From contig JACCUE010000107.1 of NCBI GenBank assembly GCA_013812005.1, positions 1 to 8,215 on the forward strand: 8,215 bases of DNA, in the 5' to 3' direction. The position numbers and the translations under genes are program-made. This document shows, one piece after another, positions 1 to 4,736 of this stretch (position 1 is its first letter; each line of letters begins with the position of its first letter). This stretch comes from Thermoleophilaceae bacterium. GTDB lineage: Bacteria; Actinomycetota; Thermoleophilia; Solirubrobacterales; Thermoleophilaceae. The notes beneath the pieces were generated by a model. That model ran no database searches. It was given only the letters and a program-made list of their open reading frames with translations, and was not told where the DNA came from.

Positions 1-168
1 ACCACCACGGGCGAGGCCACGGCGCTCTACCTCGCGGACGCGATGCGCGAGCGCGCGCCGGCGGTCACCGTCACTCGCCTGGCGAGCGGCCTGCCGGTGG
101 GATCGGACCTCGAGTACGCCGACGAGATCACGCTGGGCAAGGCCTTCCGCGGCCGGCGCGAGCTGTGA
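1..168 (+). CDS. recR: Recombination protein RecR, C-terminal fragment
   Basis: The first 55 codons of the window are open in frame 1 and end at TGA 166-168. The 5' part lies outside the window. The visible peptide has the conserved RecR C-terminus: TTGEATALYLAD near the start, then RLASGLPVGSDLEYADEITL and the closing GRREL. This is the end of the Toprim region and the C-terminal segment used in ring assembly. RecR is a cytoplasmic DNA-binding protein that works with RecF/RecO to load RecA on gapped DNA. Full-length RecR is about 200 residues, so roughly a quarter is seen. It converges on the family 3 glycosidase gene, and the next gene in its own direction is ask. The family call is secure from the motif string; nothing can be said about its start or promoter. 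Confidence 0.95.
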   Translation, partial: TTTGEATALYLADAMRERAPAVTVTRLASGLPVGSDLEYADEITLGKAFRGRREL

Positions 169-181
169 GGATTAGAAGCAT

Positions 182-197
182 TCGGCATCCGTGCCGA
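182..197. terminator. Small hairpin after recR
   Basis: TCGGCA (182-187), loop TCCG, TGCCGA (192-197) form a perfect 6-bp stem 13 bases after the recR stop codon. No run of T follows on either strand, so it is only a possible terminator or 3'-end stabiliser for the convergent recR and glycosidase transcripts. Confidence 0.35.
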
Positions 198-218
198 CTC
201 CTTCCGCGGAGCCGGCGG

Positions 219-233
219 GCGACCTGCGGTCGC
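219..233. terminator. Small hairpin after the glycosidase stop codon
   Basis: GCGACC (219-224), loop TGC, GGTCGC (228-233) form a perfect 6-bp stem, 5 bases beyond the TGA of the minus-strand glycosidase gene. It lacks a T-tract. Its place between two converging genes, together with the hairpin at 182-197, suggests bidirectional transcript ends. GC-rich DNA yields such short stems by chance, so confidence is low. Confidence 0.35.
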
Positions 234-238
234 GGGGG

Positions 239-1495
239 TCAGCGGATCAGCCCGTAGTCACGCTTGCCGTTCAGCACCCTCAGCACCGCCTCATCCAAGC
301 GCTCAGGCGGGATCTCCCCGCTGCGCACGGCGCGCAGCACAGCGACGTAGGCCGCCTGCTGATCTCCCGGCGAGCCCGATATCTGCACCATGTCCGCCCC
401 GGCCTTCACCGCCTGCACCGCCGCGTCGGGCACCGTGCCGAGTGCCGTTACCGACGGGTCGGCCAGATCGTCGGTGATGGCGATGCCCTCGAAGCGCAGC
501 TCTTCGCGCAGCAGGTCGGTGGTGATGCTCTTCGACAGCGAGCCAGGGAGGATGAAGTCGTCGGGGGCGTAGAGCCCGTTGCTGATCACGACGCCGGGCG
601 CACCCGCTCTGAAGGCGGCGCGGAAGGCCACCAGATCGCGATTCGCCAGCTCGTCGAGCGAGAGCCCAACGTTTGCCGGCCCCGCCTCGGTGGACTGGGA
701 GGCCGAGCCGAGGCCGGGGAAATGCTTGACCGCGGCGAACACCCGCTTGTCGCGATAGGTCCTGACCAGCGCGGCCGCGTAGGAGGCCACCAGCTCGGGG
801 TCATCCGAGAATGCGCGCGCGCCGATCGCCAGGTCGTTCTCCAAGCCGACGTCGACCACGGGGCCGAGCACGCCGTTGACGCCGAGGCGCCTGAGGCTTC
901 GCCCGGTTGCCCGGGCCTCGTCGGTGGCCTGGCCGACGGTCGCCAGGTCGGACGCCGCCGTGGCGGGGGGCAGGTCGGCGAAGTCGCTGAACTCACCTCC
1001 CTCCTGCGTGGCCATCACCCACGGGGGCACGTGCCTCTCCTCGCGAGCAATCACCCCCGCCTCACCGGCCACCGCCGCCAGCTGCTGGGGGTCGGTGTAG
1101 TTCTGCGAGCCGATGACGATCCCGCCGAGATCCAGGCGCCGTAGCTGGCGGTAGATCGGAGCATTGAGGTCGCGTCCCTGGAAGCCGACGAGAAACAGCT
1201 GGGCCACCTTGCGGTCAGCCGGGAGCCGCTTCGCGAGCTCGGCCACGCTCTTGGGCACCCCGGCCTCGGCCGAGGGGTCGGCCGACTCCTCAGGCGGGAT
1301 GATGCGGGCGAGGAACGAGGTCCGGCGCTCCTCATTGCTCTGACGGCCGGCCTCGGGCACCGGAGTCGCTTTCTGACCGCCGCCTCCGATCAGGGCGCCG
1401 AGCGCCGTGGCTCCCAGCACGAGCACCACGGCCACGATTGCGACCAGGCGGGGGGAGGGGGCCTCATGCAGGTGGTCGCGCAGCACTTGCCTCAT
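239..1495 (-). CDS. Membrane-anchored glycoside hydrolase family 3 protein (NagZ/beta-N-acetylhexosaminidase-like) with altered catalytic loop
   Basis: The product is 418 residues. Residues about 17-37 form one hydrophobic segment with no lipobox Cys, so it is probably a signal anchor with the enzyme outside the membrane. A Pro/Gln/Glu-rich linker (about 40-80) leads to a single family 3 TIM-barrel domain (about 85-418). Landmarks are QEGG (164-167), GPVVDV (211-216), GARAFSDDP (225-233), KHFPG (257-261) and ITDDL (340-344), where Asp342 is the expected nucleophile. NagZ enzymes remove beta-N-acetylglucosamine from cell-wall fragments and use an Asp-X-His dyad a few residues after KHFPGHG. 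Here the loop reads KHFPGLGSASQSTE, so that dyad is Ser268/Glu270. The Arg that normally follows QEGG is Glu168. The fold is therefore clear, but substrate and activity are not. The ATG at 1493-1495 has no good ribosome binding site, and TAGCGT lies 7 bases before it, which suggests leaderless translation. The gene is divergent from ask. Confidence 0.88.
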   Translation of the reverse strand: MRQVLRDHLHEAPSPRLVAIVAVVLVLGATALGALIGGGGQKATPVPEAGRQSNEERRTSFLARIIPPEESADPSAEAGVPKSVAELAKRLPADRKVAQLFLVGFQGRDLNAPIYRQLRRLDLGGIVIGSQNYTDPQQLAAVAGEAGVIAREERHVPPWVMATQEGGEFSDFADLPPATAASDLATVGQATDEARATGRSLRRLGVNGVLGPVVDVGLENDLAIGARAFSDDPELVASYAAALVRTYRDKRVFAAVKHFPGLGSASQSTEAGPANVGLSLDELANRDLVAFRAAFRAGAPGVVISNGLYAPDDFILPGSLSKSITTDLLREELRFEGIAITDDLADPSVTALGTVPDAAVQAVKAGADMVQISGSPGDQQAAYVAVLRAVRSGEIPPERLDEAVLRVLNGKRDYGLIR

Positions 1496-1521
1496 GCGGT
1501 GAACGCTAACCTGCGGCGCCC
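1496..1521. promoter_or_regulatory. 26-bp divergent promoter region, glycosidase / ask
   Basis: All control signals for two divergent genes must lie in or around these 26 bases. On the minus strand TAGCGT (plus 1503-1508) fits TANNNT and ends 7 bases before the glycosidase ATG. On the plus strand TAACCT (1507-1512) also fits TANNNT and ends 9 bases before the ask GTG. The two hexamers share the TA at 1507-1508. Neither start has a Shine-Dalgarno sequence, and I see no convincing -35 for either. Leaderless divergent transcription is the simplest reading, but the hexamer match is short. Confidence 0.4.
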
Positions 1522-2835
1522 GTGAAGGAAGCCGGCGTCGCTCAGCCTCAGACCGTGGTGATGAAGTTCGGCGGCACCTCGGTGGCCGACGCCGAGCGGA
1601 TCAAGCGCGCAGCGGGCCGGATCGTGCAGGCCGCGGAGGAGGGCGCCCGGGTGGTGGCCGTGCTCTCCGCGCGTGGCAAGACCACGGACGAGCTGACGGC
1701 CATGGCCCACGAAGTCTCCTCCCGGCCGCACCCGCGGGAGATGGACATGCTGCTCTCCACAGGTGAGCGCATCTCGTGCGCTCTGGCGGCGATGGTGATC
1801 AATGACCTCGGCCACGAGGCGATCTCGCTCACCGGCTCCCAGGCGGGCATCGTGACCGACACCTCGCACACCAGGGCCAAGATCCTCGACGTGCGCGCGG
1901 AGCGCATCAGCACGGCTCTCGATGAGGGCAAGATCGTGCTTGTGGCGGGCTTCCAAGGCGTCTCCACCTCCTCGGACGTCACGACGCTGGGCCGCGGCGG
2001 CTCGGACACCACGGCGGTCGCGCTGGCTGCAGCCCTCCACGCGGACATGTGCGAGATATACACCGACGTCGCCGGCGTCTTCAGCGCCGACCCGCGGATC
2101 GTGCCCGGCGCACGCAAGCTGGCGGTTGTCTCCTTCGAGGAGATGCTGGAGATGGCGGCCTCCGGCGCCGGCGTGCTGCAGCTGCGTAGCGTGGAGTACG
2201 CGCGCAACCACGGCATCCCGATCCACTGCCGGTCCAGCTTCGAGGAGGGACCCGGTACCTTCGTCGTCGACGAACACACCACCATGGAACGACCACTGGT
2301 CACAGCAGTCACGCACTCGACCGACGAGGCGCGGATCACACTCACCGGACTTCCGGACCGGCCGGGGATCGCCGGGCGCGTGCTCACGGCACTGGCCGAG
2401 GCCAACGTGAACGTGGACATGATCATCCAGAACGAGCCGGCCTCCGAGGGTCAGCGGGCGGACATGTCGGTGACCGTGCCGCGCTCGGACTTCACGCTGG
2501 CCATCGAGGCGCTCGGGCCGCTGAGCAACGAGCTCGGCGTGGGCGAGATGGCCACCGACGAGGGCATGGGCAAGGTGTCCCTGGTGGGGGCCGGGATGAG
2601 GAGCCACCCGGGCGTGGCCGCCAAGGCGCTCAGCGTGCTGGGCGACGCGGGCGTGAACATCGAGATGATCTCCACCTCCCCGATCAAGATCTCCTGCGTG
2701 GTGCGCGAGGAGGACGTGGAGCGCTCGGTCAAGGACCTGCACTCCGCCTTCGAGCTCGGCCCTGACGCCATCCGGCGCGAGGATCCGCGCGGCGACCACC
2801 GGCCGGTGATCCGGCCCGACGACGAGGCCGCCTGA
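1522..2835 (+). CDS. ask: Aspartate kinase with two ACT domains
   Basis: This enzyme phosphorylates L-aspartate with ATP, the first step towards lysine, diaminopimelate, threonine and methionine, in the cytoplasm. The product is 437 residues, close to the roughly 420 of monofunctional actinobacterial enzymes. The amino-acid kinase domain (about 12-255) shows KFGGTS (15-20), STGER (79-83), GRGGSDTTA (157-165) and YTDVAGVFSADPR (180-192). ACT domain 1 (about 270-340) has LPDRPGIAGRV and NVNVDMIIQN, and ACT domain 2 (about 350-412) has KVSLVGAGMRSHPGVAAKAL and ISTSPIKIS. Paired ACT domains in this family bind lysine and/or threonine and give feedback inhibition. The GTG start at 1522 keeps 14 residues before KFGG, slightly long, and lacks a ribosome binding site; GTG 1555, GTG 1558 or ATG 1561 are alternatives. 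asd follows after one base, so the two are almost certainly cotranscribed. No riboswitch could fit in the 26-bp leader region. Confidence 0.97.
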   Translation: MKEAGVAQPQTVVMKFGGTSVADAERIKRAAGRIVQAAEEGARVVAVLSARGKTTDELTAMAHEVSSRPHPREMDMLLSTGERISCALAAMVINDLGHEAISLTGSQAGIVTDTSHTRAKILDVRAERISTALDEGKIVLVAGFQGVSTSSDVTTLGRGGSDTTAVALAAALHADMCEIYTDVAGVFSADPRIVPGARKLAVVSFEEMLEMAASGAGVLQLRSVEYARNHGIPIHCRSSFEEGPGTFVVDEHTTMERPLVTAVTHSTDEARITLTGLPDRPGIAGRVLTALAEANVNVDMIIQNEPASEGQRADMSVTVPRSDFTLAIEALGPLSNELGVGEMATDEGMGKVSLVGAGMRSHPGVAAKALSVLGDAGVNIEMISTSPIKISCVVREEDVERSVKDLHSAFELGPDAIRREDPRGDHRPVIRPDDEAA

Positions 2836-2836
2836 C

Positions 2837-3865
2837 ATGCGCGTGGCCGTGGTGGGAGCCACCGGCGCCGTGGGTTCCACGATCCTCGGCGTGATGCGCG
2901 AGCGCAGCTTCGCCGCCGACGAGGTGGTGCCCTTCGCGTCCGAACGCTCGGCCGGACGCAGGATCGACTGGGGCGAGACCGAGCTCGAGGTGCGGGCGCT
3001 CGGAGAAGAGGCGATCCAGGGCTTCGACCTCGCCCTCTTCTCGGCCGGCTCTCACACCAGCGAGGAGTGGGTCCCGCGTTTCGCCGCCGCAGGGGCCGTG
3101 GCCGTCGACAACTCGTCGTTCTGGCGCATGTCCGACGACGTGCCGCTGGTCGTGTCCGAAGTCAACCCGGGCGCCCTCGACGGCCACAAGGGGATCGTGG
3201 CGAACCCCAACTGCTCGACGATGCAGATGGTGGTGGCGCTCAAGCCGATCCTCGACGCGGCGGGCATCGAGCGTCTGGTGGTGTCCACCTACCAGTCGGT
3301 GTCGGGCACCGGTCAGCGCGCGGTCGAGGAGCTGCACGACCAGGCGCAGGCGGTGATCGAGGCCAAGGAGCTGCCCGCGCCCGCCGTCTACCCGCACCAG
3401 ATCGCCTTCAATGCCCTGCCGCAGGTGGAGACCTTCAAGGACGGCGACGACTACACCACCGAAGAACGCAAGATGATGGCCGAGACGCGCAAGATCCTCG
3501 GCAGCGACGAGCTGGGCATCTCGGCCACATGCGTGCGGATCCCTGTCTATACGGGCCACTCCGAGTCGGTCAACGTCCAGACTCGCGATCCGCTCTCACC
3601 CGAGGAGTGCCGCAAGCTGCTGTCGGCCGCGCCCGGAATACGGGTGATCGACGATCCGGGCAACGGGCTCTACCCCACCGCCGTCGACGCCGCCGGGCAG
3701 GACGACGTGCTGGTGGGCCGCATCCGGCGAGACCCTTCGCACGACCGCTGCCTCAACCTATGGGTGGTGGGCGACAACCTGCGCAAGGGAGCCGCGACCA
3801 ATGCCGTCCAGGTGGCAGAGCTGCTCAAGGTGCGCGGCCTGCTGCGCCGCGCTCCGGCCAACTAG
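2837..3865 (+). CDS. asd: Aspartate-semialdehyde dehydrogenase
   Basis: Asd reduces aspartyl phosphate, the product of Ask, to aspartate-4-semialdehyde with NADPH. The product is 342 residues, normal for the family. The N-terminal nucleotide-binding motif is VVGATGAVG (5-13). The catalytic cysteine is Cys126 in NPNCST, and the acid/base histidine is His241 in RIPVYTGHSES. The C-terminal DNLRKGAATNAVQ (313-325) is the usual cofactor-domain end. The ATG at 2837 lies one base after the ask stop codon, with GAGG 9 bases upstream inside the end of ask, so translation is probably coupled. The TAG stop (3863-3865) overlaps the stop codon of the convergent regulator through a shared CTAG. No intrinsic terminator follows directly, so its 3' end may run antisense into the regulator gene. 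Confidence 0.98.
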   Translation: MRVAVVGATGAVGSTILGVMRERSFAADEVVPFASERSAGRRIDWGETELEVRALGEEAIQGFDLALFSAGSHTSEEWVPRFAAAGAVAVDNSSFWRMSDDVPLVVSEVNPGALDGHKGIVANPNCSTMQMVVALKPILDAAGIERLVVSTYQSVSGTGQRAVEELHDQAQAVIEAKELPAPAVYPHQIAFNALPQVETFKDGDDYTTEERKMMAETRKILGSDELGISATCVRIPVYTGHSESVNVQTRDPLSPEECRKLLSAAPGIRVIDDPGNGLYPTAVDAAGQDDVLVGRIRRDPSHDRCLNLWVVGDNLRKGAATNAVQVAELLKVRGLLRRAPAN

Positions 3866-4539
3866 TTCTCGCTGCCCCGCCCGGTGGGGACCGGAGCCGG
3901 CCGGGGCTCCCCCGGCGGGCCGGCCATTTCCGGCCGCGAGAGGCGGGCCAGGTCTCTCCGTGAGGAGATGCCGAGCTTGCGGTAGATGTGGCGCGCGTGG
4001 GTGCGCACGGTCTCGAGGCCGATCGACAGCGACTGCGCGATCTGCGCGTTGGTGGCGCCATCCTGCAGCAGCTCGAGCACGTCCGCCTCGCGAGGGGTGA
4101 GAAGGTCCCCGCCGTCGAGCTCCAGACCGTTGGCGCCGCCTCCCCCGGCCGCCGAGCGCGGGAGGACGTGCATTCCCCGGGACGCCAGGTAGATCGCGTG
4201 GACCACGTCACGTCCCTCGGTCTCCTTGGAAAGGCACGCCGTGGCCCCGAACGACAACATCTGGTTGCACTCCGGCGCCGTGGGACGGTTGGCCAGAACC
4301 ACCAGCCGGGTCCCGGGAAACGCCTGATGCAGCTGGAAGACCTGCGCCGAGCTGGTCAGGGAGCCGAAGTTGAGCACCGCTACGGCCGGCCTGTGGCGCT
4401 CTATCGTCGCTTCGATGGCCGGCGGGTACACCCCATCCTCGAGCAGATCGAGGTTGGGATCCTCAACGATCAGCTGGCACAGGCCCAGCGCCACCAGGTC
4501 TTCGAACTTGGCGACGATGACGCTGACCGAGGCGGGCAT
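3862..4539 (-). CDS. LuxR/NarL-type regulator with degenerate receiver domain
   Basis: The product is 225 residues from ATG 4539. It has an N-terminal receiver-like domain (about 4-122), a Gly-rich linker (about 130-138), a LuxR-type helix-turn-helix (about 147-197, LTPREADVLELL...TNAQIAQSL...TVRTHARHIYRKLG) and a Pro/Gly-rich tail. The HTH is fully typical and should bind DNA. The receiver is not typical. The acidic pair that binds Mg2+ in NarL-like proteins (ADDH) reads AKF (10-12), the phosphoacceptor Asp is Asn57 (VAVLNFG), the switch Ser/Thr is Ala83 (VVLAN), and only Lys105 (LSKE) remains. It is therefore probably not controlled by phosphorylation, and no histidine kinase lies nearby. 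A GTG at 4572 would add 11 residues. I prefer ATG 4539 because the receiver fold begins right after it and TACACT lies 6 bases upstream, as in a leaderless gene. The targets are unknown. Confidence 0.9.
   Translation of the reverse strand: MPASVSVIVAKFEDLVALGLCQLIVEDPNLDLLEDGVYPPAIEATIERHRPAVAVLNFGSLTSSAQVFQLHQAFPGTRLVVLANRPTAPECNQMLSFGATACLSKETEGRDVVHAIYLASRGMHVLPRSAAGGGGANGLELDGGDLLTPREADVLELLQDGATNAQIAQSLSIGLETVRTHARHIYRKLGISSRRDLARLSRPEMAGPPGEPRPAPVPTGRGSEN
3893..3910 (+). terminator. Hairpin just after asd, inside the regulator's 3' end
   Basis: GGAGCC (3893-3898), loop GGCCGG, GGCTCC (3905-3910) form a perfect 6-bp stem 27 bases after the asd stop codon. It lies in codons for the Pro/Gly-rich tail of the convergent regulator. 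There is no T-tract. It could slow or end asd transcription, but the local sequence is so GC-rich that chance is a fair explanation. Confidence 0.22.
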
Positions 4540-4545
4540 TCCGCC

Positions 4546-4574
4546 AGTGTAGGGGGGAGAGAGGGGGGACACAA
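4546..4574 (-). promoter_or_regulatory. Candidate proximal promoter (P2) of the LuxR-type regulator
   Basis: On the minus strand TTGTGT (plus 4569-4574) and TACACT (plus 4546-4551) are separated by 17 bases, the ideal spacing for the primary sigma factor. TACACT ends 6 bases before ATG 4539, so transcription would begin at or next to the start codon. This supports ATG 4539 and leaderless translation. Confidence 0.5.
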
Positions 4575-4606
4575 CTCACCCCGGACGTCCCCCGCCACTT
4601 ACCCCG
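4574..4606 (-). repeat. Two CGGGGTRAGT boxes upstream of promoter P2
   Basis: Read on the minus strand, CGGGGTAAGT (plus 4597-4606) and CGGGGTGAGT (plus 4574-4583) are direct repeats that match at 9 of 10 positions, 23 bases apart start to start. The second abuts the -35 element of the proximal promoter. Their position suits an operator or activator site. Plus-strand copies of the same GGGGT core lie at 4640-4649 and 4688-4697. Confidence 0.35.
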
Positions 4607-4633
4607 AAGATCACACCGCAGAGGGGAAGAAAC

Positions 4634-4698
4634 GCGGACCGGGGTGCGACATTATTCCTTCTGTAGCAACAACTTGTCAGGGCGGACTGGGGTACGCC
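4634..4698 (+). repeat. 17-bp imperfect direct repeats flanking promoter P1
   Basis: GCGGACCGGGGTGCGAC (4634-4650) and GCGGACTGGGGTACGCC (4682-4698) match at 14 of 17 positions and lie 48 bases apart start to start. The 31 bases between them hold almost exactly the candidate promoter at 4651-4680. This spacing suggests paired regulator sites on either side of the promoter. No protein is known to bind here. Confidence 0.45.
4651..4680 (-). promoter_or_regulatory. Candidate distal promoter (P1) of the LuxR-type regulator
   Basis: On the minus strand CTGACA (plus 4675-4680, 5 of 6 to TTGACA) and AATAAT (plus 4651-4656, 5 of 6 to TATAAT) are 18 bases apart. It lies in an AT-richer patch of an otherwise GC-rich gap. 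The predicted start, near 4644, would give a leader of about 105 bases before ATG 4539. Confidence 0.5.
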
Positions 4699-4700
4699 AC

Positions 4701-4736
4701 ACGAGAACCGGCCAGCACAGGCCGGTTTTCTCGTTT
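4701..4736. terminator. Strong hairpin next to the GGDEF/EAL stop codon
   Basis: AACCGGCC (4706-4713), loop AGCACA, GGCCGGTT (4720-4727) form a perfect 8-bp stem. CGAG (4702-4705) and CTCG (4730-4733) extend it past a two-base bulge. It sits directly beyond the TAA (4735-4737) of the minus-strand GGDEF/EAL gene, so it should end that transcript. The T-rich flank (TTTTCTCGTTT, 4726-4736) is on the plus-strand side, so it may work better for transcription coming from asd. Confidence 0.6.

Noticed and set aside
191..1144. A 317-codon open frame on the plus strand opposite the family 3 glycosidase
   Set aside because: The minus strand encodes a clear family 3 barrel here; the plus-strand product has biased composition and no motif.
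2284..2835. Internal start at ATG 2284 of ask for a separate beta subunit, as in Bacillus and Corynebacterium
   Set aside because: The Met lies at the right place before the ACT domains, but the nearest Shine-Dalgarno-like sequence (GAGGAGGGA) is over 30 bases upstream, too far to support it.
1492..2880. A 462-codon open frame on the minus strand opposite ask
   Set aside because: It is the mirror of a fully supported aspartokinase gene; the peptide is His/Arg/Gly-rich and has no family motif.
3921..3936. Hairpin CGGCC / GGCCG inside the regulator's 3' end as a terminator
   Set aside because: It has only a 5-bp stem and no T-tract, and it is in a stretch where GGCC repeats make such pairs common.
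4611..4652. A 13-codon minus-strand ORF (MSHPGPRFFPSAV) with AGAAGGA just before its ATG, a possible leader peptide of the regulator
   Set aside because: Its start codon overlaps the -10 hexamer AATAAT of the distal promoter, so it would not be on that message, and the peptide has no run of a regulatory amino acid. The promoter reading explains the AT-rich patch better.
4540..4734. tRNA, riboswitch or CRISPR-like array in the largest intergenic gap
   Set aside because: There is no cloverleaf, no conserved riboswitch core and no regular repeat-spacer pattern; the two repeat pairs and the hairpin account for the structure seen.
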